Assembly: GCF_000420625.1 (NCBI RefSeq)
Contig: NZ_ATVH01000016.1
Location: 62,001-126,000 of the forward strand
DNA length: 64,000 bases
Direction of reading: 5' to 3'
DNA from: Fodinicurvata sediminis DSM 21159
Lineage (GTDB): Bacteria > Pseudomonadota > Alphaproteobacteria > Kiloniellales > DSM-21159
Part shown: in pieces, positions 25,185 through 32,549 of the stretch
How the letters are laid out: each line of letters opens with the position of its first letter
Position numbering within the stretch: the stretch's first letter is position 1
Notes under the pieces: generated by a model
The model's input: the letters and a program-made list of their open reading frames with translations, nothing else
Told to the model about the DNA's origin: nothing
The model's database searches: none
Program-made: the position numbers and the translations under genes

Positions 25185-26000
25185 ATGGATATACTGCAGA
25201 TCTTTGTTCTGGCCGTCGTTCAGGGTATTACCGAGTTCCTGCCGATCTCTTCGTCCGCCCACCTGATCCTCGTCCCTGTCCTGACGGGCTGGCCGGACCA
25301 GGGCCTGTTGATGGATGTGGCCGTGCATGTGGGCACTCTGCTTGCGGTCATCACCTATTTCCACCGGGATGTTCTGTACCTGGTCCGGGGAGGCTTCCAG
25401 GTTCTGGGCCTGAAGTACGGCTCTGAGGCCCGTCTGGCGCTGCAGATCGTCGTGGCGACAATCCCAGTGGTGATCGCAGGCTTCCTGATGAAGGATCTGA
25501 TCGCAACTCAGCTGCGCAGTACGACCCTGATCATCGGCACAACAGCGGGTTTCGGCCTGCTGTTGGCCTTGGCCGACTGGCGCGCACAGAAGGCAGAGGG
25601 AACCATGCCGGGACTTGGCTGGCGCGAGGTTGTCATCATCGGCCTGGCCCAAGCGCTGGCCCTGGTGCCGGGCGTCAGCCGCTCCGGCATCACCATCACG
25701 GCGGCCCTGTTCCTTGGATTGCGGCGCACCGAGGCGGCGCGTTTCTCCCTGTTGCTGTCCATCCCCACGACGCTGGCCGCCGGAACGCTTGCCGGTCTGG
25801 AGCTGGCGGATACAGGGGATGTTGCGCTGCAACTCGATGCCGTACTGGCCGGCTTCCTGGCCTTTGTCAGCGCGCTGGCCGCGATTGCCGCTATGATGGC
25901 CTGGTTGAAGCAGGCCTCCTTCATGCCTTTCGTTGTCTATCGGCTGCTCCTGGCCGCCTTTCTGGCGCTTCTGGTTATCCTGGGCCTGATTGGCGGATGA
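25185..26000 (+). CDS. uppP: undecaprenyl-diphosphatase UppP (BacA)
   Basis: A 271-residue polytopic inner-membrane phosphatase that recycles undecaprenyl diphosphate to the monophosphate carrier for peptidoglycan and other envelope glycans. The two catalytic motifs are present: QGITEFLPISSSAHL near residue 15 and PGVSRSGITI near residue 165, and about eight hydrophobic helices fit the family. It often gives bacitracin tolerance when abundant. The gene starts with ATG at 25185 behind a G-rich leader of about 130 bases. Its TGA overlaps the ATG of a methyltransferase gene, so the two are translationally coupled. Confidence 0.93.
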   Translation: MDILQIFVLAVVQGITEFLPISSSAHLILVPVLTGWPDQGLLMDVAVHVGTLLAVITYFHRDVLYLVRGGFQVLGLKYGSEARLALQIVVATIPVVIAGFLMKDLIATQLRSTTLIIGTTAGFGLLLALADWRAQKAEGTMPGLGWREVVIIGLAQALALVPGVSRSGITITAALFLGLRRTEAARFSLLLSIPTTLAAGTLAGLELADTGDVALQLDAVLAGFLAFVSALAAIAAMMAWLKQASFMPFVVYRLLLAAFLALLVILGLIGG

Positions 26001-26647
26001 GTGGCCGTGAAGCCCCTGCCTGTCCCGTTTGTCGCGGGCTAGATGTGCGTCATTTCGGGCGCATCGAGGAAAAGTCTTATTGGCGCTGCGAGGCCTGTCT
26101 GGCGACATTCCTCGACCCAGTTGCACGTCTGAGTGCTGAGGCGGAGAAGCAGGTTTACCTGGAGCATGAGAACGATCCCCATGATCCTGGCTATCGCCGC
26201 TTCCTGTCAAAGCTGGCCGATCCACTCTGCACGCGTCTGCCGGAAGCGGCGGAGATTCTGGATTATGGCTGTGGACCCGGGCCCGCCCTGGCCGATCTGC
26301 TGCGCGAGGCGGGACATCTTGTGCGGCTCTACGATCCCTTCTTTCATGCTGACGAGTCGAGCCTGGAGCCAGGATATGACGCCGTGACCTGTACGGAAGT
26401 GGTGGAGCATTTTCATGATCCGGCCAGGGAGTTCGCGTATCTCGGCGGTTTGCTGCGCCCGGGTGGCTGGCTGGCGATCATGACCTGTTTCCAGACCGAG
26501 GATGCGCGTTTTGCCAACTGGCATTACCGCCGCGATCCGACCCATGTGGTCTTCTATCGCGAAGAGACCCTGAAGCTATTGGCCGAGCGTCACGGCTGGT
26601 GCTGCGAGATCCCGGGCAAGGATGTGGCCCTGATGCAGGTGCCTTGA
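25997..26647 (+). CDS. class I SAM-dependent methyltransferase with N-terminal zinc ribbon
   Basis: A 216-residue protein. The first 35 residues contain two cysteine pairs (CPVCRG and CEACLA), a small zinc ribbon. It is followed by a Rossmann methyltransferase domain: ILDYGCGPGPALADLL near residue 85 (SAM motif I), YDAVTCTEVVEHF near 125 and LRPGGWLAIMT. This zinc-ribbon plus Methyltransf_23 layout is seen in small-molecule or sugar methyltransferases. It overlaps uppP by four bases. Substrate unknown. Confidence 0.8.
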   Translation: MSGREAPACPVCRGLDVRHFGRIEEKSYWRCEACLATFLDPVARLSAEAEKQVYLEHENDPHDPGYRRFLSKLADPLCTRLPEAAEILDYGCGPGPALADLLREAGHLVRLYDPFFHADESSLEPGYDAVTCTEVVEHFHDPAREFAYLGGLLRPGGWLAIMTCFQTEDARFANWHYRRDPTHVVFYREETLKLLAERHGWCCEIPGKDVALMQVP

Positions 26648-26659
26648 AAAATTGAAGGT

Positions 26660-27421
26660 CTACCGACCGCAGGCCCGCTCAAAACGAGTCAGGGCGTCCT
26701 GGAGGTCGGGTGTCAGATGGTCCCGGGATTGCGCGGCGACTTCATCCGGCAGGCCATACAGCGCCTCGGCGACGGCCCCCGTGATACAGGCCAGGGTGTC
26801 GGTGTCCCCACCCAGGCAGATCGCGGTGCGCACGGCCTCTATCCAGCTTTCGGAGGTGAAAGCGGCCGTCAGGGCTGGGGGGAGGGTGCCGGCGGCTGAC
26901 ACATCGAAGCCACCGCCTCTGAGCGCCCGCTGCGGGCTCAGGTCATAGCCGAAATCTTCTGTCAGGCGCTGCTGGACCCGGGCAGGCTCATGGCCCTTGC
27001 GCAGGCAGAAAATGGCAAGGGAAACCGCCTGTGCTGCGGCAACGGCTGAAGGATGGTCATGGCTGACGGCGGCCTGGGCTGCAGCCTGCTCCAGAACGGC
27101 CTCCTCGCTGTCGGCCAACCATCCGATGGCTGCCGTGCGCATGGGGGCGCCGTTGCCCCAACTGCCGTAAGGACCCGCATCGTCGGTCATGGCCCAGCGG
27201 ATGAACATACCCCCGTAACCGGCATGAGGGTGGCGCCGTACGAAGTGGCGCAGGCGCGCGGCATAATGGGCCTGGTCGAGAAAGGCATCGGCCACCGCCA
27301 GGCTGCAAACGCTGTCGTCCGTGAAGCGGCAGTCGGCATGCCAGAACGTGAAGTCTTTCGGCGGGCAGGGATGCCCTTCAAAGCGTGAGCCTATGATGTC
27401 GCCAGCGATTGCACCCAGCAT
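26660..27421 (-). CDS. ADP-ribosylglycohydrolase family protein
   Basis: A 253-residue all-alpha hydrolase of the DraG/ARH family, which removes ADP-ribose from proteins or small molecules using two magnesium ions. The metal ligands are visible in AIAGDIIGSRFE at the start, RFTDDSVCSLAVADAF near residue 35, and CLGGDTDTLACITGA near 205. Length is normal for bacterial stand-alone members. No ADP-ribosyltransferase gene is nearby, so its partner is elsewhere or it acts on free ADP-ribosyl compounds. Convergent with the methyltransferase gene. Confidence 0.88.
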   Translation of the reverse strand: MLGAIAGDIIGSRFEGHPCPPKDFTFWHADCRFTDDSVCSLAVADAFLDQAHYAARLRHFVRRHPHAGYGGMFIRWAMTDDAGPYGSWGNGAPMRTAAIGWLADSEEAVLEQAAAQAAVSHDHPSAVAAAQAVSLAIFCLRKGHEPARVQQRLTEDFGYDLSPQRALRGGGFDVSAAGTLPPALTAAFTSESWIEAVRTAICLGGDTDTLACITGAVAEALYGLPDEVAAQSRDHLTPDLQDALTRFERACGR

Positions 27422-27512
27422 CTTTACACTCCTGCCAGACTATGGACGTGGGGTCTCCACATGCTTCGTCAAGCCAGGCGAACAGGGGCTTCGATGCTCT
27501 GGTGAACTTGAT

Positions 27513-28079
27513 CTATGGAAGCGGCAGGCCGACTGCCTGGTTGGAATAGTCCGAGGTGAAACTGCGATAACTGCGCTGGTCAGGGTCCCACATGATGCGT
27601 TCCAGGCGGCCAATGTCCGCGCCATAGACGTGCAGGCTGATGCTCGGAACTTCGCTAGCGCATTCCACTTCGTGGAAATCCAGTTCATCCGGGCCTACTG
27701 TCGTGACCTCACCTGCGGAGAGCAGATGGCTATCCAGGAAGTGCGGGGCCTCCTTCATGTCGGGATCGACGGCATAGCGGCTGTTGCGCTCACGGCCCTC
27801 GAGCGTTCCGACAGCGCCCCAGGTGCGATGGTGATGAATCCCGGTTACCTGGCCTGGGGCGAAAACGTCCTGAACCACACAGAAATCGCCTTTTGGCGAA
27901 AGGTGCAGCAAGTAGGAACCATAAGGCAGGCCGGGCTGAAGGGTGCGATAGCGCGGGTCGGGGGCTTGCCAGCCCGTAGTAATCAGTTTTGAAAGCTCGG
28001 CGGCGACGGCTTCGGCCGGCGTGGCCGACCGTGCCGCCGCCTGTCCACGTTCCAGGAAGCGTGCAAAGGCATCCTGCAT
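27513..28079 (-). CDS. cysteine dioxygenase-type cupin (thiol dioxygenase)
   Basis: A 188-residue iron cupin of the cysteine dioxygenase type I superfamily. The metal-binding HHHRTWGAVGTLEGRERN near residue 100 and a later histidine in LDFHEVECAS are the expected three-histidine site. The HHH-x-TWG pattern resembles bacterial 3-mercaptopropionate or related thiol dioxygenases more than mammalian cysteine dioxygenase, and no crosslinked cysteine is obvious. It would convert a thiol to a sulfinate with O2. It lies 10 bases downstream of a beta-hydroxyacid dehydrogenase gene on the same strand, suggesting co-transcription. Confidence 0.78.
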   Translation of the reverse strand: MQDAFARFLERGQAAARSATPAEAVAAELSKLITTGWQAPDPRYRTLQPGLPYGSYLLHLSPKGDFCVVQDVFAPGQVTGIHHHRTWGAVGTLEGRERNSRYAVDPDMKEAPHFLDSHLLSAGEVTTVGPDELDFHEVECASEVPSISLHVYGADIGRLERIMWDPDQRSYRSFTSDYSNQAVGLPLP

Positions 28080-28089
28080 GTGAATCGAG

Positions 28090-28956
28090 TCAGTCCTTCA
28101 GGTTCTTGAGCAGGCTGGAGGTGTCCCAACGGCCACCGCCCATGCCCTGGACAGCCGCGTAGAACTGGTCGACGAGCGCGGTGACCGGCAGCTGAGAACC
28201 ATTCCGCTGGGCCTCCGCCAAGGCGATGTTCAGGTCCTTGCGCATCCAGTCGACGGCAAAGCCGTGGTCGAACTTGTCTTCCAGCATGGTCTTGTGCCGG
28301 TTGTCCATCTGCCAGGACTGGGCTGCGCCCTTGCCGATGACATCGAAGACCTTTTCGCAGTCCAGGCCAGCCTTCTGGGCGAAGTTCACGCCTTCCGCCA
28401 AGCCCTGGACCAGGCCGGCGATGCAGATCTGGTTGACCATCTTGGTCAACTGGCCGGAGCCGGCCGTGCCCATAAGGGTAACGGCACGGCCAAAGCATTC
28501 CATGGCGCTCCTGGCACTTTCGAAGGTCTTTTCGTCCCCGCCGACCATGATGGTCAGTACGCCATTCTCGGCACCGGCCTGGCCACCGGATACGGGGGCG
28601 TCCAGGAAGCCTTTCCCTTCGGCCTTGCAGGCTTTCTCCACCTCGCGGGCCACCTCTGCCGAGGCGGTGGTGTGATCGACCAGGATCGCTCCGCTCTTCA
28701 TTCCGGTCAGGGCGCCGTTGTCGCCGTAGACCACCGTGCGCACATCATCGTCGTTGCCGACGCACATGAAGACGATATCGGCATCGGCCGCTGCTTCCGC
28801 CGGTGTCTTGCCGCTGCTGCCGCCGTGCTCCTTGGCCCACTTGTCGGCCTTCTCACTGGTGCGGTTGAAGACCCGGACTTCGTGTCCGGCCTTGGCCAGA
28901 TGTCCAGCCATCGGGTAGCCCATGACCCCCAGTCCCAGAAACGCCAGTTTTGCCAT
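28090..28956 (-). CDS. 3-hydroxyisobutyrate dehydrogenase-like NAD(P)-binding protein
   Basis: A 288-residue beta-hydroxyacid dehydrogenase. It has FLGLGVMGYPMAGHL at the N-terminus, NRTSEK after strand two (NADP-like), DAPVSGGQAGAENG near residue 118, and the catalytic lysine in GQLTKMVNQ near 170. The family includes 3-hydroxyisobutyrate, tartronate semialdehyde and succinic/glyoxylic semialdehyde reductases. The neighbouring dioxygenase product (a sulfinate) gives no clear guide to substrate. Start ATG at 28956. Confidence 0.87.
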   Translation of the reverse strand: MAKLAFLGLGVMGYPMAGHLAKAGHEVRVFNRTSEKADKWAKEHGGSSGKTPAEAAADADIVFMCVGNDDDVRTVVYGDNGALTGMKSGAILVDHTTASAEVAREVEKACKAEGKGFLDAPVSGGQAGAENGVLTIMVGGDEKTFESARSAMECFGRAVTLMGTAGSGQLTKMVNQICIAGLVQGLAEGVNFAQKAGLDCEKVFDVIGKGAAQSWQMDNRHKTMLEDKFDHGFAVDWMRKDLNIALAEAQRNGSQLPVTALVDQFYAAVQGMGGGRWDTSSLLKNLKD

Positions 28957-29023
28957 ATCCTATTCCCCCTGTAGTTTGCTTTGGTGTGGCTATGTTGGGC
29001 GCAAGGTTAGAGCCTTTACCGGC

Positions 29024-29042
29024 AAGCGACAAGGTGTCGCTT
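29024..29042. other. perfect stem-loop between acdS end and next minus-strand gene
   Basis: AAGCGACA (29024-29031) and TGTCGCTT (29035-29042) are exact inverted repeats with a three-base loop. It lies 50 bases beyond the acdS stop. No T-run follows on the minus strand, so it is a weak terminator at best, or a protein-binding site in front of the dehydrogenase gene. Confidence 0.35.
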
Positions 29043-29091
29043 GGGCGTGTCCGGATCTGATCGTACATAGCCTCTTCCGCATTTTCCTGCA

Positions 29092-30108
29092 TCACCCGTC
29101 CCTGAACAGGTAGCTGTAACCATTGATCGCCGGCACGCCGCCCAGGTGGGCATAGAGTACCCGCGCGCCGGCCGGTATTTCGTCGTGTCGGATCATGTCG
29201 ATCATGCCCTGCATGGATTTTCCTTCATAGACCGGGTCGGTCATCATGCCCTCCAGACGGGCCGACAGGCGGATCGCTTCCAGCGTCTCCTGCGAGGGCA
29301 GGCCATAAGCGGGATAGGCATAGCGGGTGTCGAGCACCACCTCGTCATCCTCGATGGGGCGGCCCAACTCGATGAGCTCCGCCGTGCTGCGCGCGATGCG
29401 CAGGACGGCGTCGCGCGTTTTCTGCGGTTCCGCCGAACCGTCGATGCCGATCACGCGATCAGCGCGTCCATCGGCGGCAAAGCCGGCCACCATGCCGGCC
29501 TGGGTGCTGCCGGTGACCGCGCAGACGACGATGTAATCGAACTTGAAACCCAGTTCGGCCTCCTGTTGGCGCACTTCCTCGGCAAAGCCCACGAAGCCAA
29601 GGCCGCCCAGTTTGTGGTCCGAAGCCCCGGCGGGGATGGCGTAGGGCTTGCCACCCCGCTGGCGCACATCCTCGAGCGCGTTCTCCCAGCTTTCGCGGAT
29701 GCCGATGTCGAAGCCTGCGTTTACCAGTTCCACCTCGGCCCCCATGATGCGGCTCATCTGTATGTTGCCGACCCGGTCATAGACGGCGTCGTTCCAGTCG
29801 ACCCAGTGTTCCTGCACCAGCCGGCATTTCATCCCCAGTTTCGCGGCCACGGCGGCGACCTGGCGAGTATGATTCGACTGGATGCCGCCGATGGTGACCA
29901 GCGTATCGCAACCCTGTTCCAGCGCCTCCGGGACCAGGTATTCCAGCTTGCGGACCTTGTTGCCGCCGAAGGCGAGTCCGCTGTTGCAATCCTCGCGCTT
30001 GGCCCAGATATCCACCTTGTCGCCCAGGTGGGCGCTGAGCCGGGGCAGAGGCTCGATGGGGGTGGGGCCAAAGGTCAGTGGATGGCGCTTGAACTGCTCG
30101 AGTTTCAT
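29092..30108 (-). CDS. acdS: 1-aminocyclopropane-1-carboxylate (ACC) deaminase
   Basis: A 338-residue PLP enzyme that cleaves ACC, the ethylene precursor of plants, to 2-oxobutyrate and ammonia. The length and residue numbering match characterised ACC deaminases: PLP lysine Lys51 in GGNKVRK, Ser78 in QSNH, and the two residues that separate ACC deaminase from D-cysteine desulfhydrase, Glu295 in VYEGKSM and Leu322 in AHLGG. Position 80 is His where many ACC deaminases have Gln. Start ATG at 30108. It is divergent from the Lrp-type gene at 30249, the classic acdR-acdS arrangement. It would provide nitrogen and carbon, and in plant association could lower ethylene. Confidence 0.94.
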   Translation of the reverse strand: MKLEQFKRHPLTFGPTPIEPLPRLSAHLGDKVDIWAKREDCNSGLAFGGNKVRKLEYLVPEALEQGCDTLVTIGGIQSNHTRQVAAVAAKLGMKCRLVQEHWVDWNDAVYDRVGNIQMSRIMGAEVELVNAGFDIGIRESWENALEDVRQRGGKPYAIPAGASDHKLGGLGFVGFAEEVRQQEAELGFKFDYIVVCAVTGSTQAGMVAGFAADGRADRVIGIDGSAEPQKTRDAVLRIARSTAELIELGRPIEDDEVVLDTRYAYPAYGLPSQETLEAIRLSARLEGMMTDPVYEGKSMQGMIDMIRHDEIPAGARVLYAHLGGVPAINGYSYLFRDG

Positions 30109-30248
30109 CTGAATGTCTCCGAAAGCCTTGTGAACGAAATCTGACGTAAGGAAAGTCAGTCTATGCGCAATCAGTCATGAATTCCCTGCTTTCTTTGTTC
30201 GGCTCCTTGCGCTAGATTGCCTTTTGTGCCGTGAAAAGAGAAATTGAA

Positions 30249-30767
30249 ATGAACAAGGACGCCCGTCCGCGCAATAAAGTTGAGGAAGGTGAGCTCGGAC
30301 TGTCGGCACTGGACCGGATCGATCGTCGGATTCTCAATCATCTTCAACAGGATGCCCGGATGACGAATGAGGAGCTGGCCCAGAAGGTCGGTCTGTCGCC
30401 GGCGCCCTGTTCGCGCCGGGTCAAGCGCTTGCGTCAGGAAGGCTATATCCTGCGTGACGTTTCCCTGGTGGATACGGCCAAGACGGGGCATGCACTCATC
30501 GCCTTCGTCAGCGTGGAGCTGGACCGTCAGCGCGAGGATGCCCTGGCGGCGTTCGAGCGGCACATCGCAGCCCAGTCCGAGGTGCAGCAGTGCTATTTCA
30601 TCTCGGGCGAGAGCGACTACCTGCTGCTGGTCTCCTGCCGTGACATGGAGCATTACAACGATTTCGTGCGCGATGTGCTGGCGCGCGAGCACAACATCCG
30701 GCGTTTTCGCACCAGCTTTACCCTGCGCCGCGTCAAGTACGATACGGCCGTGCATATCGAGGAATAG
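30249..30767 (+). CDS. acdR: Lrp/AsnC-family regulator, probable AcdR
   Basis: A 172-residue regulator with an N-terminal helix-turn-helix (LDRIDRRILNHLQQDARM, NEELAQKVGLSPAPCSRRV) and a C-terminal RAM/AsnC ligand domain (AFVSVELDRQ, CYFISGESDYLLLV). A charged extension of about 20 residues precedes the usual start. ATG at 30249 is preferred to GTG at 30231. It is divergent from acdS with 140 bases between, as in rhizobia and pseudomonads where AcdR activates acdS in response to ACC. The control of acdS is therefore well founded on family context but not shown here. Confidence 0.85.
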   Translation: MNKDARPRNKVEEGELGLSALDRIDRRILNHLQQDARMTNEELAQKVGLSPAPCSRRVKRLRQEGYILRDVSLVDTAKTGHALIAFVSVELDRQREDALAAFERHIAAQSEVQQCYFISGESDYLLLVSCRDMEHYNDFVRDVLAREHNIRRFRTSFTLRRVKYDTAVHIEE

Positions 30768-30784
30768 GGTTCGGGCAGGGGGCC

Positions 30785-31435
30785 TCAGCGCGGCAGAACG
30801 ATGGAAAAGTGACCTTCCCAGAGGGCTCCGACCTCGTCTTCGCGGGCTTCTAGCTTCACGGTCAGGCGTGCCTTCTCTGCGTCATCGAGACGGTTGTAAA
30901 GCCAGTCATTCTCGTTCAGCGGCTCTCCGGCCACATACATCTGGGTGGTCAGGGTCTGCCCCGCGGGGGAATGGACCTTGAAGTGGATGTGCGGTGTGCG
31001 AGAACCGTAGGGCACGGGGCGAATGGTGCGAAAGGCATAGCGTCCTTCGCTGTCGCTGCGTGTTGTGCCATAGCCCTGGAAATGGGGATCGCGTTCGCCC
31101 GACCTGTCATCGCCGCTGTGCAGGTAGCGTCCGCCGGCATCGGCCTGCCAGATCTCGATGCGGCAGTCCGGATAGGGATCGCCTTGCGGGTCGGAGACCC
31201 TGCCTCTCAGGTCCAGGATCTCTCCTTCGGCCCGGCCGTTCGTTTCGGCGATCCGGACGAGATCGCTGTCCCGGTCCTCGGGCAGGGAATCGGGATAGAA
31301 GGGCCCTTCTGTCTGGGCGGGGGTCAAGCCCTCAGGCGCCGTGCGCGCAAGGGCAGGCAGCCGCCCACCAAGGGCTGTGCCGACCAGGACCAGCGGCCCG
31401 CTCAGCAGGAAAATCCTTCGCGTCAAATAGGGCAT
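30785..31435 (-). CDS. Tat-exported intradiol dioxygenase-like protein
   Basis: A 216-residue protein of the intradiol ring-cleavage dioxygenase family (protocatechuate 3,4-dioxygenase type), which uses Fe(III) to split catechols between the hydroxyls. Residues 1-30 carry a twin-arginine motif (TRRIFLL) and a hydrophobic segment, so it should be exported folded. The body has TEGPFYPDS, PYPDCRIEIWQADAGGRY (a tyrosine ligand) and PHIHFKV (two histidine ligands). Secreted single-subunit members exist, with substrates mostly unknown. It is downstream of the AcuI-type gene on the same strand, 43 bases away. No other aromatic-ring pathway genes are here. Confidence 0.83.
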   Translation of the reverse strand: MPYLTRRIFLLSGPLVLVGTALGGRLPALARTAPEGLTPAQTEGPFYPDSLPEDRDSDLVRIAETNGRAEGEILDLRGRVSDPQGDPYPDCRIEIWQADAGGRYLHSGDDRSGERDPHFQGYGTTRSDSEGRYAFRTIRPVPYGSRTPHIHFKVHSPAGQTLTTQMYVAGEPLNENDWLYNRLDDAEKARLTVKLEAREDEVGALWEGHFSIVLPR

Positions 31436-31478
31436 GTCTCCGTCCTTTCCGGCGTTCCACCCGAAAGGCGGCGCCGTT

Positions 31479-32462
31479 TCAAGCTGCGATATCGACGATC
31501 ATTCGGCCGCGCACCTTGCCGGCCAGGATATCGCTGGCGGCCGGAATCACCTGAGTGAGCCCCACCGTGTGGCTGATCCGTTCCAGGGCTTCCGCATCCA
31601 GCTCCCGGGCCAGGTTCTCCCAAGCCTGCAGGCGTAGCGCGCGCGGTGTATAGACGCTTTCCACACCGGCCAGGGTCACGTTGCGCAGGATGAAGGGCGC
31701 CACCGTCGTCGGCAGGTCCATGCTGGCTGCCAGCCCGCAGGCGGCGACGATGCCATCCTGCTGCGTGCTGGCCAGGATGTTGGCCAGGATCTGTCCGCCC
31801 ACCGTATCGACAGCGCCGGCCCAGATCCCTTTCTGTAGAGGCTTTCCGGGCTCGCTGTAGCCGGTTCGGTCGATTACCTCGCTGGCCCCCAGGTCCTTCA
31901 GGTAGCCCTCTTCCTCGACCCGGCCGGTCATGGCGCTGACCTGATAGCCGCGTCCGGCCAGCAGGCTTACGGCGACACTGCCGACGCCGCCCGAGGCGCC
32001 CGTGACCACGACCGGGCCGCTGTCGGGTTTCAGACCCAGGGCATTCAGGCGCATGACGCAGAGCATGGCCGTGAAACCGGCCGTGCCGATGGTCATGGCC
32101 TGGGCAAGCGTCATGCCCTTTGGCAGGGGAACCAGCCAGTCGCCCTGGACGCGGGCGCGTTCCGCGTAGCCGCCCCAGCGCTCTTCGCCCAGACCCCAGC
32201 CTGTCGAGATGACCGCGTCTCCGGCCTTGAATTCGGAATGGTCGCTTTCTGCCACGACGCCGGCGAAGTCGACGCCGGGGATCATGGGAAAACTGCGCAC
32301 CACCGGACCCTTGCCGGTGATGGCCAGGCCGTCCTTGTAGTTGAGGGTGGAGTACTTCACGTCGACGAGAACGTCGCCCTCGGGGAGCTCGGCCTCATCC
32401 ACCTCGGTGAGTTCGGCGTGGGTCTTCTTGTCCTCGCCGCGGGTCAATAGCAGGGCACGAAT
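31479..32462 (-). CDS. acuI: acrylyl-CoA reductase AcuI / YhdH-type MDR oxidoreductase, apparent AUU start
   Basis: A zinc-free NADPH-dependent MDR oxidoreductase of the AcuI/YhdH group, which reduces acryloyl-CoA to propionyl-CoA. Diagnostic stretches are YSTLNYKDGLAITGKGPVV and MIPGVDFAGVV, followed by TGASGGVGSVAV for NADPH. The frame opens with TGA GCC ATT CGT GCC CTG CTA TTG. Family members begin M-x-R-A-L-L-L, so ATT at 32462 is the start that keeps the first strand complete (327 residues). GGGAGG sits eight bases before it. An in-frame TGA two codons upstream rules out a longer form. CTG at 32453 and TTG at 32447 are the alternatives. It may share a transcript with the FAD oxidase upstream. 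Confidence 0.85.
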   Translation of the reverse strand: MRALLLTRGEDKKTHAELTEVDEAELPEGDVLVDVKYSTLNYKDGLAITGKGPVVRSFPMIPGVDFAGVVAESDHSEFKAGDAVISTGWGLGEERWGGYAERARVQGDWLVPLPKGMTLAQAMTIGTAGFTAMLCVMRLNALGLKPDSGPVVVTGASGGVGSVAVSLLAGRGYQVSAMTGRVEEEGYLKDLGASEVIDRTGYSEPGKPLQKGIWAGAVDTVGGQILANILASTQQDGIVAACGLAASMDLPTTVAPFILRNVTLAGVESVYTPRALRLQAWENLARELDAEALERISHTVGLTQVIPAASDILAGKVRGRMIVDIAA

Positions 32463-32549
32463 GGCTCAGTCCTCCCGTTTGCATTCAATGGACAGAGCTG
32501 GACGATAGCGTAGCTTTCGAGTGCCCGCAAATTTCCCACAGGTAACGTC

